DNA of 64,000 nucleotides from Saccoglossus kowalevskii (GCF_000003605.2 NW_003106597.1:427320-491319), one strand, 5' to 3'. Shown: positions 1 through 12,046, counted from the stretch's first letter. Notes: a model not told the origin generated them from the sequence alone. Translations and numbers: made by a program.

Positions 1-50
<50 letters not shown>
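1..50. repeat. (TAA)n microsatellite
   Basis: A pure TAA trinucleotide run starts at the window edge and stops near base 50, so its left end is not seen. Bases 51-599 after it are AT-rich and hold nothing I can name. Confidence 0.95.
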
Positions 51-53
<3 letters not shown>

Positions 54-599
54 GTACTCCAGGGCAATTTAGGGATATTGACCTAAAAAAAATTGGGGGT
101 CACCAGCCTTTTTTTTTCGAGAAATTGATGGTTGTATTTTAGTGGATTATATTATATTATTGGACTATTATAACACTTTTACCACAGGTTCCTATGACAG
201 AGATATTATGCAGTATCTCAAAATCAAGCCTGGTGACATAGGCTGAAAAAATCATATATTGTTAATGATAGAGTACCTATTGTTGTTCTGAATTATTAAA
301 AAAAATCTTGGTTTTAAAAAGTGTCAAAAAATGCAATTTTTCTTTAACATTATGTTCTATGGAATTGTTCTGAAAATAGCAATTTTTAAGAAATATTGGG
401 AAACGTTTCTTAAAAAGCATAACTGTAACACACAAAATAATGCTATTTCATTGTACCATGGGACATTAGCTTCATGATTGTACATAATAAACTAATGAAC
501 ATTGTCATGCGATTTATGACCAATTTTGTCAAACATTATGACTAAGCTTCTAATAAAAGTTACTATAAAGCACTAATACTACTTAGTTTGGTGGAGCTG

Positions 600-1510
600 T
601 TACATGTATAATTCATCTCTGATGTTCATACCTGACTGGATAAATTGTGCAACATCGACAGAGCACTTCTTCATGATTTCAATAAATTGAACTTCAGAGG
701 GCAATGTGTCGAAATCTTTAATTTTGTTTTTACTCAATTTCAATTTAATTTCTACAATCAATTATGAAATGATATTCACTCTCAATTACATTACAAGTGT
801 TGCATTTACGTTCTGCTCTTGGTATGTCTTTATCTGCCAGTCTCTATTAGCAACTTATGATCTGAAATCCTGAATTTACATAAAAGTTATCTCAGTTTAA
901 TATTGCTACTCTCTGTTGAATAATTTTCCATTTTAAATTCAATTTTAAATTTTCTGTATGTGGCTAATTTATGTGTCTCACCATTTATTCTTACGTCATT
1001 ATAGATACTAGCAGAGGTACATTACTTGGGGTTTGCAACTCGCATAGTACTGTATGGTGACATCATGTCAAGATCCCATTCAAGTCTCTTCTCGTAGATA
1101 GCGAGACTGAGGTTACGACCTTCTGACATGACACATATCAATGTTCAAGGTTTGTAATAAAAAAAATAAAACTTTTCTTGTCACTATCATAGTGAAAAAT
1201 GTAATACATCGAAAATGTACAGAAAATATAATTCTCGTAATCCGTCATATCGTGGGCAGATATTTTGATCCACCTGGACATCCCAGTATCCTAGTTACCT
1301 CGGGCATGCGCATTCGCATTTTTCTGAGTTGGAACGCTTATGCGAGAGCGAGATTGTGACGGGATCTTGGTATCATGTCACCGTAGTTGCAAACCCCAAG
1401 TAATGTATCTCTGATACTAGTAGTTCACATTTCCACTGTTTTTTATTCAAAAGATTTTTATCAGACTTTTCTTGTTGTCTGATGTAACTGTTTAAATTAT
1501 TATCTGCAAT
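600..1510 (-). mobile_element. Non-LTR retrotransposon (LINE) remnant, RT C-terminal region
   Basis: Read on the minus strand, short in-frame blocks match the C-terminal end of LINE ORF2 proteins. A block with YRKFKIEFK is followed by a segment with SDHKLLIETGR, then RLADKDIPRAERKCNTCN, then EYHFIIDC, and finally KIKDFDTLPSEVQFIEIMKK, with a stop codon at 600-602. The pattern 'IETGR ... IPR.ER.C..C ... E.HF...C' is typical of the zinc-knuckle-like tail of CR1/Jockey/RTE-type elements. The blocks sit in different frames with stops between them, so this is a decayed 5'-truncated copy. It is split by the MITE at 1012-1413; the part at 1421-1510 carries further plausible upstream codons. The clade cannot be fixed from so short a piece. 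Confidence 0.72.
1012..1413. mobile_element. hAT-like MITE with TIRs and 7-bp TSD
   Basis: The ends are inverted repeats: left CAGAGGTACATTACTTGGGG and right, reverse-complemented, CAGAGATACATTACTTGGGG. Similarity continues inward for about 30 bp, plus a shared GGTGACAT block. ATACTAG flanks the element directly at 1005-1011 and 1414-1420. CAGnG ends are typical of hAT elements, whose duplications are usually 8 bp; here 7 bp are identical. The 402-bp inside shows no transposase, so it is non-autonomous. It inserted into the LINE remnant and is younger than it. Confidence 0.82.
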
Positions 1511-1606
1511 GATTTTTTTTTACTATATTAATCCAACCAATTTTGAGTACTTTCATCTCCTTTATTGCCATTACTATAATTTGTGGTGTGTTGGGAATGT
1601 TTTGTC

Positions 1607-1739
1607 TAAAGGGCGACAGTCGTCACGCCGCGTCCTGTTCGATATGGGGACTCATAGCAACGTATACAACGCGTGTAAAATACATTGTTTATTTGCATGA
1701 AATTTGAACACGCGCTGCGCGACGACCACCGCGCTTTAA
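1607..1739. mobile_element. GCGGTGG-ended MITE, copy A
   Basis: A 133-bp GC-rich island in AT-rich DNA, bounded by TAAAGGGCG and CGCTTTAA, with inner inverted arms (GTCGTCACG / CGCGACGAC). It is about 90% identical by eye to 17197-17329, sharing CGTCCTGTTCGATATGG and GTAAAATACATTGTTTA. No coding capacity. The TTAA-like boundary recalls piggyBac-type target sites, but the end bases are not CCC, so the superfamily is open. Confidence 0.75.
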
Positions 1740-1976
1740 TTGCGCATGAATTTTTACTGATGCCTAATACAATTCTACAGAAGGAATAATTGACAGTTTC
1801 AATAATAGAAGACGATGGATTCTTTTGTCGATTCACGGCCACTCGCTTTGAATATGTTTCGAATCATCCAGATATGTTTATACAAGCTTTGTGTAAAGTA
1901 TACAAACAGAAATTTTCATTTTAAGACAAGACATTTACAATCAGCTGTCACACACTGAGTAATTCAGAACGTAACA

Positions 1977-2137
1977 GCGATAACCCCACAGTCAGCTGGC
2001 GCACACGTGTTAATAAAATAAATACGATATTTACTATATGGGGGCCGCCATCTTGAATGACGCATAAAACTAAATATTTAGTTTATATCGTATTTATTTT
2101 ATTATCACGTGTGTGACAGCTGACTGTGGATAACCCT
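1977..2137. repeat. Foldback (long inverted repeat)
   Basis: The left arm at about 1983-2030 and the right arm at about 2085-2134 are reverse complements over roughly 50 bp with few mismatches. Both contain CACAGTCAGCTG, CACGTG and AATAAAATAAATACGATAT when read on the same strand. The 54-bp loop contains GGGGGCCGCCATCTTG. Probably a small non-autonomous DNA element; no target duplication was found. Confidence 0.75.
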
Positions 2138-3270
2138 GATGCCGATACGCGCGCGTGTTCCCTCCGCGTGCGATCTCCTGCCGTGAAACTCGGGTCACTA
2201 GTTGTCCGAGTGTGAAAACGAGTTAATAGTAGTTTCAGGCTTCGGTGAACCCACGTACATAGATTATTACAAAGGCACCACTGGATAAACAGATTAAGTA
2301 TTAACATGTGTGATGGGAATTACAAAAAAAAAGAGACGAATTCACATAAAGACTGTATTTACTGTGCGCTCGAAATCCCAACGTATATGAGGCGTTTTCA
2401 AGCTATTTTTTCTATTCTGCTATATATGTTTAGAATGTTTTAGTTTGCTAGTAATTTATTTTTCATATGTGAATTGTTGGCATGCTAAATTTGTGCAGTT
2501 CTGTTCAAAATAAGACCGACCGGACATTTCCATTTTATAAATTATATGTTTATGAACTACTAAAAGTTTATTCTCTACGCATCTCCTATTTGCGGTCACA
2601 CCAAGTCCCTGCAATTAGTTTTGTTCTTCGGCCAACATCAAAAACAATTTCACCTTTTGCCTAGTTACAAACACAAAATTTAATTTTAATTTTAAAACAT
2701 TAACTTTATTAATCAGCCAGTCTTGCAGGCTAAAACAAACGTCCAGCAAACGCAATCACTCTTATACTTTCTTTTACTTTTTTTATATGGCTACATATAA
2801 TATAAAACAGAAAAATACAAGCACATTTTGCGAATTATCACAACTGGACAAAAATAACCCAAAATAGTGTTTACACAAAGCGAAAATCGGCACACGACAA
2901 CGGTAACGTTGGTGGCGTCCTGTATGTAGATTCCTCCCGCTTTTCGTATCATCAGCATCACGTATCGATGTCTTTTTCTATTTACCTTGACTTCACTTTC
3001 GCATCCATCATTATGAGAAAGGCAAGCACAGAGAAAGCGTCGAACATATTTGGCGTATTACACAGCGCGCAAATGGACGAACAAGCTGGTGTGAAGGTAA
3101 AACACTTCTCATTTTTACCTGTCGTATTATTTTCGTGACAATTTCGCTGCCGTAGCCGTCGTTGTCGGGAGTGGAAAAGATAAGATGGCAACACGGCCGT
3201 TGTTGCCGGCGCAACGGCGGTCCGTGCCGACGCGCCACAGCATTGTAATTATTACGTGTGTACATTTATT
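2120..3270. promoter_or_regulatory. CpG-rich patches, candidate promoter / 5' UTR region
   Basis: Two patches stand out from the AT-rich background by CpG density: about 2140-2215 (GATACGCGCGCG, TCCGCGTGCGATC) and about 3120-3260 (GCCGTAGCCGTCGTTGTCGG, GCCGACGCGCC). The coding exon at 4720 begins with a splice acceptor, so at least one upstream non-coding exon must exist, and these patches are the best local candidates. I see no TATA box, initiator or donor that settles it; GAAG|GTAAAA near 3095 is only a possible donor. The exon could also lie left of the window. The stretch holds no convincing coding ORF. Confidence 0.25.
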
Positions 3271-4719
3271 ATTCGGAATTCGATCGTTGACATCCAAACC
3301 TTCTATAAAGTCTCTTGGTGGTGAGAAGGATTCTTGTGATAGCTTGGCTACTACATACAACATTTCTTTTTCTATATTGGCGTTGTTTTAATACGAATAA
3401 CAATAGGAGAAAATCACGACATCCGCTTTACACTATAGGAATAATTCCTCAATAGCGTGGTATTGAATGTGTCGACTGATAGTATAAAACATGACAACAC
3501 TCAAGGCTTGCTACTCGCTGCAGTAATAGAACATTTATAACTGCCATGTCATAACTGTCTATTATGATTGCATGCCATTGTAATTGAGATTTTGGCAGAT
3601 TTTAATTTAATTTTAAATAATTTCAATAATATATAATAATAATAATATTTGGCAAACCATCAATATTTAATTAACAATACTAATAGTCTTTTCTCATCTG
3701 TGAATATACAAATATTTTGTATTATCATCCAAGAAAACAAATCATCAAATGTGTTTATTTTACCATTTTGTTGTTTACTCACTTGCCTCGGAGATGGATG
3801 AATGGAAGTATTTTCAACCAAAGTATCTGGCATTAATTTCAATCAACCGATAGATGCAATAATCACAGTGTCTACGGTATTAAACTCAGCTAGACATTTA
3901 CCAAAGGATGCTACGCTGATGTGAAGTTAATACTCAAAAGAAAACCCCTCATCTCAAAATTCAACAGTGAACATAATGTTCAGTTTCAATAATTTCCATT
4001 CTGCATCATGTAATAATAATATTTTATTGCATTCTAAGAAAAGGATTTATGTTTCCTTTGAATAAATGTTAGCAAGTGAAAGTATTTTAAATGTAAGTGA
4101 ATAATAGTATGCTAAATAACTTTAAGTGAGCTATGTATGAATTCAAGAACTTCTTAATTATGTGGTTTTCTAATTTTTTTTTTTACATTAGGGAATACTA
4201 TTATTATATATTATATAATAATGATTTTAATAGGTTGTCATGACAACAATGTTTTTCTTTTTTATTGTTGCTCTCTGTACTTGTAAATGTTGTAGCACTA
4301 TTAATATGGCACCCAATAAACTGTTATAACTAAAAATACGTGAAGAGTTTTTCAAGCGGTACAATAACCACATGATCAAATGATGCATATTCATGACTAG
4401 ATGATGCGTGAGTGGATGGGGGGGGGGGGGGGGCTGTGTTTTATATTTTATTTAAGTTGAAATGTAAGCCAGGCCCAACTGACATATTTTTTTTTCATTT
4501 TTAGGTGTGAACTTCCCTGAGCATGTTTGAATTAAGAAGTCAGTCAACTAAATTATAGATGCGACATGAACAAAATCCATATGAATGATTAATTATCGAT
4601 ATTTTATCAAAGATGATATATTATTACATTATGACGATCACAAATCTGATGCCGACGTCATTGGAAGGATCTTGTATCTTCGGGGCAAATCACTGATAAC
4701 AAGTTTCTGTTTTGCTTAG
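3271..4719. other. AT-rich upstream flank of the exchanger exon
   Basis: No gene or recognisable element. It holds an ATAATAATA stretch near 3630-3650, an X-box-like palindrome GTTGTCATGACAAC at 4234-4247, and a run of 16 Gs at 4418-4433. It ends in the pyrimidine-rich acceptor TTTCTGTTTTGCTTAG at 4704-4719. Confidence 0.6.
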
Positions 4720-5610
4720 TTGTATGTGGCAAATGCAGTGAGTATGCGACGCACAAGGTATCTGAGACCTCGGAAGAGGTTAACTGGAACTCGTATACTT
4801 TCACTTATTACTATATTGGGAGTCGGTTGGATTATGATCCTGTACTCTACATCTCAAGACCTTAGCAATATTGAAATGGAGAAGGCTGTGGCTTCGAATA
4901 ATTTACAAGACGATGTGTGGAACACGTGGAGTGCCAATTCAAGACATTTACTTGAGGAAACAACTATTGCATCAAATTCTGTTACCACGGAAGCAACGAC
5001 AGAGGTTGCAACAGTTCGTAAACAAGAGTATCCCCCTGATGCGTTTAGTTTAGAAGACCGACGGAAGGGAGCCGTCATTCTTCACACCTTTGGGCTTCTG
5101 TACATGTTTATTGCATTGGCAATCGTTTGTGACGAATTCTTTGTGCCGTCACTTGCTGTCATAACCGACAGACTCAAAATTTCTGATGATGTTGCCGGGG
5201 CAACATTCATGGCAGCAGGAGGGAGTGCTCCTGAACTTTTCACCAGTTTCTTCGGCTTGTTTGTTACCGCTAGTAACGTTGGTATATCAACAATCGTTGG
5301 TTCAGCCGTTTTCAACATACTATTTGTCATCGGTATGTGTGCTGTGTTCAGCCATGGTGTTCTACAGCTAACATGGTGGCCTCTCTTCAGGGATGTCTTT
5401 TTCTACAGTCTTAGTCTTATTGTTCTGATTATAGCTTTTGACAACTCTTACATCGAATGGTTTGAATCACTGGCACTGTTGTCTGTGTATGCTCTATATG
5501 TCACCTTTATGAAGTTTAATTTCAGAGTTGAACGATTCGTCAAACGGAAACTCGATCATAACAAAGTTAGCAAAGTCTCTAGCCAAGAAGAACTTCAAAA
5601 ACGTGCAGAG
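4720..5610 (+). CDS. SLC24A1/2-like: K+-dependent Na+/Ca2+ exchanger (NCKX1/2 type), first coding exon
   Basis: Encodes residues 1-289 of a plasma-membrane exchanger that in this family swaps 4 Na+ for 1 Ca2+ plus 1 K+. The exon starts after the acceptor ...TTGCTTAG; the first ATG is at 4744 with A at -3, and the 24 bases before it are open, so an upstream start in another exon is not excluded. Seen: basic N-terminus (RPRKR), hydrophobic signal-anchor about 18-34, a Ser/Thr-rich extracellular segment about 35-95, then the conserved [14 protein letters not shown] (96-109), helices at about 110-129, 150-176, 180-203, 211-232 and 238-256, and the alpha-1 repeat with [10 protein letters not shown] (159-168) and [15 protein letters not shown] (178-192). 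Glu164 of GGSAPE corresponds to the ion-binding Glu188 of human NCKX2. It ends in phase 0 at CGTGCAGAG|GTAAGT. Having most of the N-terminal half in one exon behind a non-coding exon resembles the vertebrate SLC24A1/A2 genes. Without the donor, the frame would run 34 more codons to a stop at 5710-5712. Confidence 0.95.
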
Positions 5611-5616
5611 GTAAGT

Positions 5617-8600
5617 GGAATCAGTCATCTTAAACACAACTGCAATATTTTAACGATTAAAAATGTTCTGCACTGTATGACTCTACTTTTTACCTTTCAG
5701 AAAACTTTATAACCCTCCTCTCCCTCCCCCTAAAGAACCAACAGTTGTTGTAGACCTCTCATATATCAATTATAGCTGAGTAGGCATTGCCACTGAACCC
5801 TCATAGGTGTGGGCATATTTATAAATATTTATATTTATTGGTAGCAACAAAATCTGTACCATATTTATACTAAAGTATGAATTGTTATAACCCCTTTTTA
5901 TAACAAATACAATGTACCGATATATAACAATGCTAAGTATATACTTACCCTAATTTCTTGTTATTTTCAAAATACACATTATATATGAAAGTTTTATAAA
6001 TTATTATGTGAGATTGTGTATAATTAATAACTGTTTTAGATAAAAGACTGGTGTCTGATACATGATATAAAATACAATGTACGTTGAATAAGCGTGTTGA
6101 GGAAAACCCAAATAGAAAATGTTTACTTACTATGACAATTTTTATATCTAATTTTTTTTTTTTCAAAAATTGGATTCCCACTTATATCTAAAATCCTGAA
6201 AAATGGGATTCATTACATCACCACATCCTCAGTAGGTAATTTATAATCTAAGCTTCCCTCGGGATCACTAGTGGTTTTATCATGACACATGTAATGGATC
6301 AAAATGAAAAAAAAAAAATGGCACTGTGACTGAACGGGTAAATTTTCAAATCGATGTATGAGATTTACGATACATGTTTCAAAAAGTGAAATGAAAATCT
6401 GAAGGGTTCCATCTCGCTATGATATTTGTACTACGATGGCTATAATTTGCATGAAATCTACTTGATAAGCAATGATGTCTATTTCCCTGAGGTAGACCTC
6501 TTTCCTCATCTGTAATCAATATCACTTTCTTGCTACAAAGCATTTCTCTGTCTTGGCAGCTTGACTTCAGACCTTGGGGGGATCATATTTGTATCCATAT
6601 ACATATATAGTATCTGATACGACAAAAGATGTTTTCAAAAACTTACCGGTATCTCTTGTTTGAAAAATGAACTGTACACTAGTGTATATAGACTTCTATT
6701 CAATGTTTATACTGGTTTATATTTGAGCCGTGACTGTCTCCGCTTGATCGACTTGCTGATCGTACATCAAACAGTTGTATTTCTTAGCTTTTTTAACTGT
6801 CAATGGTTTCAAATCAATATGTTGTCGGTAGTGGCATTTTTAATTAATTTTAATTTTATTTTGAAATGAAAAGTTCAGCAATTTAAAATACCTTTTTTTT
6901 GAAATCTAAGCTTCATTTTTATAATAAAAAGAATTGATCTGCCATTTGCACCAATTTTCATGGACAGGACTAAATAAAAAGTTGCGATCATAATCAACTC
7001 GTAGCAGCGACCGAAATCTAAATGATATCACTGGAGTGTGCTCGTAAAGGAAAACATTACAAGCACCCAGAGAAATAAAGCATGATCTGTTTTTCAAGGG
7101 TGTTAGGTAGCACTTCAACGCTTTGAGGTTACAAGTTAGCTTAACAAAATAGTGGAAAGGTTTAAAAACGTTTTATTCTACTGCGTGCATGGCTGTAGTC
7201 TTCAGAAGAATAAAAGCGCCCTCTTGTGTCTGAATACTGCCCTCTTGTGATAATATATATTGAAGTAACACATACTTTTTCATTGATAACACCATATGCT
7301 ACAATATTGGAGTTTTAATAGTGTAGATCAATAAGCGAATCGATTTGTTTTATTGAGTAATCCTGTCAGATGAACCTTTTAGCAGAAACTTTGATTTGTA
7401 ATATTCAGTCAGTAAAGGTAACCATTGGAGAAAAAATGAGTTGTTAAAAATTTATCTGTGACATTTGTACAGGACGTTCGTAATGCTTGTCGAGTACGAA
7501 ACAATCACATATAGGTTTTGCTTTATCTGCCTTTGTTTTATAACTTTGTCCAAATAACTACAGAAATGTAAAGTCTAATTCGTTATCATAGCATGTCTTT
7601 TACAAATGCCCTATGCGAGTCACAGACCATTCATTCCCTTGACTGAAAGTGTTTAAAAAAAGGTATTTTCAGGAGTCGGAATAGTCAGAAAAATACAATA
7701 AGCGAAGTTGGCCATCAGGTAAACATTGGTACAACATACATACTATCATATTCATCTATGTATAAGCTTTCAGATGATTTTAGGTTGTTTAACAGTATGC
7801 TTTAATACCGTAAAATCTGTATTAAAAGCTGCGGCTTTTAGTAAAATGCTAGAATGCAACAGATTCTATTAGAGCATCTACATTTATGAGAAATGATGAA
7901 TTTTTGGTTCTCAATTATTCAAAAAGAATGTGTGCAGCTTCTAATTAAGTATGCGGATTCTAATACAGATTTTATTGTAGTAACTTTTAGAGATCGTCTA
8001 AATCACAGATCGATGTGATTTCCCCCCTGCTACCACTTTAAAGACTAAATCGTAATCTATTCAATAGGCGGAAAAATATATAATTTGTTCGTTTTTTGAA
8101 AGAAAAAAAAATTGTATAAATTACAGATTAATCAATATTTTTAAAAGCAATTTATGCATTTTCTCTGTATCAGTGGCAATAATAATTTTTTTTTTTTTTT
8201 CAAATGTGAAAATAAAACAACCTTTTAGTCACTTCCTGTTGGAAATAATAATCCTCTTTAATATAACCTTCACATGCACCTCGTTCTCCAGACCCGAGAG
8301 AAGGGATCTATGGCCTTCCATTACTGTACCCTCCCTTTCAAGGCTGTCTTTATTGCACCTATGTATACAGTGACAAAAAGGTTCAAGACCCAGAGATTAA
8401 AAAAAAAAGTAAATGTTAGTTTTAACAACAGCTTTCAAGGATATAATTCAGACTTGCAATAGCTTTTGACGCTGACATCCTGGTTTGTAGTGCTAATGTC
8501 AGCTGACATCAGTGGATAGGTATACTTCGTATGTGCAACTAGAATTCTGATTGATTTTCTTCAGACTATAGTTACGAATGAGCTTCTATTGTGTTGCGTA

Positions 8601-9423
8601 TTACTATACGTATTTCAATTTTTTCCAACTTGAGGGTCATTGATTGATGAGTTTTCTGCAGAGAGAGGAGGGGGGGGGGCAGGGTTTTAAAAAATCTATA
8701 TTTGTTCCACGTTTTTTTTTAATGGCTTCTTTGTGTGTTTTGCTATTCTTACTCTTCCTCTTGGACGAGCTGAAGACACGTTAGATTTGTTCAACATATT
8801 ATGAAAAAACATGTGGCACTCATACGTAATAATAATAAAATAATAATAATAATATAATTCTAATTATTGTTATGCTTTTGTTTTTTATGTTTATTGTAAT
8901 TTAACTCATAAAATCATTGTATGCAATCTAATTAATTATGTGCATTTATCTAATATTTGACACATTAACACCCTAAGTTACTGTAAATGAAAAAATCGGT
9001 CAAATAATAAAATAATCGCCAACATTCAGACTCATTGAGAAAACAACATCCTCGTAATTCATACATATTCCCAACCATTAAATATGTGTTACATACTCAT
9101 TCTGAAAACATCAATGATTTTAATCCCGGCTATGTAAGGATCAACTTTTATAATATCATTATGTTGGCTGAGCCTACCGGAATTTGGACAAAATCCAAGT
9201 ATTTTATTGTCTCTCCTTTGTCCCTTCACAACACACACATATGAATACACTTATAATCAGCGTTCTCCATTTTCAGAAATCATGTATTTGTATTCACTGT
9301 TGATTCAGGGATAAAAGTAAAGAAATAAAATCGACAGCCAATTATTTCATTTCCAATTGATGGCTGACATGACAGTCATTACTGAGAAAAAATCTATGCA
9401 TGTAATATCAGGCATTTCTTCCT
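5617..9423. other. Intron stretch without recognisable element
   Basis: AT-rich DNA with scattered homopolymers. It contains GCGCCCTCTTGTG near 7217, one TACCGGTA at 6644-6651, a G run near 8669-8677 and short TAA/ATA runs near 8828-8855. I see no coding region and no clear element ends. Confidence 0.6.
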
Positions 9424-9640
9424 TTGCACCAAATTTTTTTTTCGCTAAGATTTCAGTACAACATGTTATCAATTTTCATGTGTCTTTCAACAATTTCTGT
9501 TGATTTTAGGCCAAATGGAAATAATTTAACACCCATTGCAGATAGGACCTGATCAAAAATTGTTGAAGACTTATGGAAAAAAATTATATTTATTTTGTAA
9601 AATGTGACAAAAGTGGACTTGGTATTAAATTGGTTAAACA
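9424..9640 (+). repeat. R3 dispersed AT-rich repeat, diverged copy
   Basis: Shares the ordered blocks of family R3: GCACCAAATTTTTTTTTCGC at the start, then TTTTAGGCCAAATGGAAATAA, then GGACCTGATCAAAAATTGTTG. In the better copies these read GGACCAAATGGACAT and GGTCTTGATCAAAATTTTTG. Confidence 0.5.
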
Positions 9641-9676
9641 AATTTTATTTTGATACAAGTCTGCACCACAAAAAGG

Positions 9677-10094
9677 TTTTTAGCTCCGCTGTCGACTTTG
9701 TCGAGCGAAGTCTATCATATGAGTGATTGACTGTCGTCGTCGTGTCAACAACTTTTTTACTTTTTCGACTTCTTCTTGAAAACTACAAGCCTGATTGCTT
9801 TGATACTTGGTGTATATGTACCTTGGGCAGACCTCTCTTAGATTTGTTGATTTCATGATGATATTTTTAATTCTTTAATCTTGGTGAATATTTTTGTAAT
9901 TTTTGGTAAAAAGTGATATTTTCGACTTCTTGTTAAAAACCGCAAATCTGATTGCTGTGATACTATACATATAGGTAGATACCTCAGATAGACCTCTCTC
10001 AGATTTGTTCATTTTCCAATGATGTTTTCAGTTCTTTAATTGAAATGTGCATTGCTGCTAACAGTGGAGCTATCTCAGCCGAGAGGCTGCTTGT
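9677..10094 (+). mobile_element. H1 tandem-core Helentron-like element, copy 1
   Basis: 5' end TTTTTAGCTCCGCTGTCGAC; 3' end AACAGTGGAGCTATCTCAGCC followed by GAGAGGCTGCTTGT. The 5' arm TAGCTCCGCTGT is matched, inverted and subterminal, by ACAGTGGAGCTA, then a CAGCC/GGCTG hairpin and CTTGT. The interior holds about two monomers of a roughly 157-164-bp unit containing TTCGACTTCTTG, CCTCTCTCAGATTTGTTCAT and GTGAATATTTTTGT. No ORF. The asymmetric inverted ends with a terminal hairpin follow the plan known for Helentron/Helitron2 non-autonomous elements; tandem cores of about 160 bp are known from the oyster pearl elements. The family assignment is inference. Confidence 0.7.
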
Positions 10095-11695
10095 CCACAT
10101 TCTTAACCATCTCACCCCTACCATGTAATGGCATATTCTAAAACCTTAGCATAAAATTGATTATCAGGGTGAGAGCTAATTAAAAAAGGTACAAATGCAT
10201 AATTAGTGCCGTGACCCTTTTTAGTTATCGTCTCATCTGTGGACAAACAACAAGTTGTTTCAGCAATGTGTCTAAAATTAATTCAATACATTTGGTTCAG
10301 TTGATTTTTAGGCTTTATCGCTCCACTGCGTATAATAATCAAAAAAAGTTCTATTCTTAATTCGTTCAGCCTGACGACTCTTGTTAAAGTGGAGTACCTG
10401 CTAAATATCTGAGTAATATTACATCTACAAGAAATTATTTGAAAATTTTATGTAGGGATCTTCAGGGTATTTCTTGAATATTCTAAATGTCCAGTGAATG
10501 GCCAAATAGATGATTCGATCCTCAATGGATAAACCAAGCAATTATAAATGACTATATTTTTTTTCTCTATTCTGGCATTCAAATTTAAGCCCAGAAATAA
10601 GGTCATCGATTACAAATATGCAGGTCACAGCTTTTTTTCAGAATATTGAAAAAAAAATTATATGACACAATTATTTAAAAAAAAATTTTAATAAATATAA
10701 AAAGAATATTGTTTCCTTAAATGATTTCATGAAATATTAAAATTAGCTTTTTTTTTATTGTTTGCTGGACTTTGTGTTGTATTAACCCCCGGTATTCTAT
10801 TTGAATAGCAGACTTCACCAACATTGAAAAAAAATTAATGCGTGTACTTTCACATACTGCCCGAGTACATACTTTGCGATATTCACGTGATAACAGTATT
10901 ATTATAAATATTTTCTCCGTTTCAAGTAATAATTTAATAAGAGACACAGTCAAAATGTCAACTAAAAGTGCTTTACACTGTTCGGACATTTGCATCCAGT
11001 CATGGGATTCCATTTCTATCACATGTTTTAGCACTATAATGCATCCAATATAAACAAAATGTCTAAAATGTAGAATGTATTTAAAGTTATTACGTAGGAT
11101 ACATGTAGTCCCATAAATAATATAATAAATAATCTTTCTGAACATTAACAGATTTTCTGGAATTAGATGGTGGGTGTTTCAGTGAATATATACCGGTACT
11201 GTCGCGGTTCATCAATAAAAAAAAGCATATATTTTCGCAAAACTTTTAATGCGGCATCTACAGATCAGAATATTCCTTCCCAAATATTTGATGCAACATT
11301 TAGTACTATTTTTTTCATTTTACTATCATTTCTTTATTAATTTGGGACCAAATTGTCACATTTTTGAAAAAATATAGAAAAAATTGTGTAGGTTTAAAAT
11401 GCGAATGACCCCTAAACTGCACTGACAACAGGTGTTATTTACTTTCTCAGGCTATGAAAAAAGACATTTGTATTTATGTTATTGTTTATAATATGATTAA
11501 CTACCAGTACATAATATCAGGTGATAATTAAAAAAGAATGTAAGCATTTCCTTGTTGACAAAAATCTCAGGATATCGTAGTTCTTTAAAACTCATTATAT
11601 AATGCATTTTTCTTATTGCAGGTAAAATATTTTAATGACTAGTTGTATTTAAAAAAAATTGTTTTGGTTTAATGTATAATTTTCTGTCCACTGCT
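10095..11695. other. Intron stretch, no supported gene
   Basis: AT-rich. A 142-codon minus-strand open frame at 10717-11145 is Ile/Lys-rich with no motif I recognise and is not taken as a gene. A 30-bp motif near 10855-10886 recurs at 49405-49436, and one TACCGGTA lies at 11191-11198. A 17-bp target duplication of the following SINE sits at 11679-11695. Confidence 0.6.
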
Positions 11696-12046
11696 TATTC
11701 TTATTCTTCTTTTTCTACGGCTTTATTCCCAGTTGCTGGGGTCGCCGGTGCGGATAATATCTTCGCATCATATTGTGTTTGGCATGGGGTCTTACTACCG
11801 GATGCCCTTCCTGCCGCAAACCAAACCTGAAGAGGCAGACAAGCTGCCAACCAAGGTTATGAGTCCAGTCAACTTCGCATTCGTGAATGAATCTCGTCCA
11901 GTGGAATTGGCCTTCCCATTGGGTCTGTGGCACACTCACCCAGGGTAGGGGTCGACCCTTTTGATGTTCAGCCTGAGATAGGATTTGAACTTGGGTCTAC
12001 CGATCATGAGTCTGATGCGACAATCACTACGCTAGCAGTGATCGGT
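11696..12046 (-). mobile_element. tRNA-derived SINE with 17-bp target duplications
   Basis: Read on the minus strand, the head at about 12046-11965 carries a tRNA-like promoter: A box TAGCGTAGTGA and B box AGTTCAAATCC. A body of about 200 bp follows, then a tail with AGGGCATCCGGTAGTAAGAC and GGCGACCCCAGCAACTGGG, ending in GTAGAAAAAGAAGAATAAGA. The GGGCATCCGG tail block resembles those shared by several metazoan SINEs with RTE/L2-type partners. Flanking duplications are ATTTTCTGTCCACTGCT (11679-11695) and ATTTTCTGTTCACTGCT (12047-12063), with one mismatch. The element looks complete and fairly young. Open frames of 71-74 codons on both strands here come from its higher GC and are not genes. 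Confidence 0.87.

Noticed and set aside
4720-4743. TTG at 4720 as the exchanger start codon
   Set aside because: 4720 is the first base after a splice acceptor; the first ATG is at 4744 with a good -3 A.
10717-11145. 142-codon minus-strand open frame
   Set aside because: AT-driven Ile/Lys composition, no motif, no promoter or splice context.
11715-11948. Overlapping 71-74-codon frames on both strands
   Set aside because: They lie inside the SINE and reflect its higher GC.
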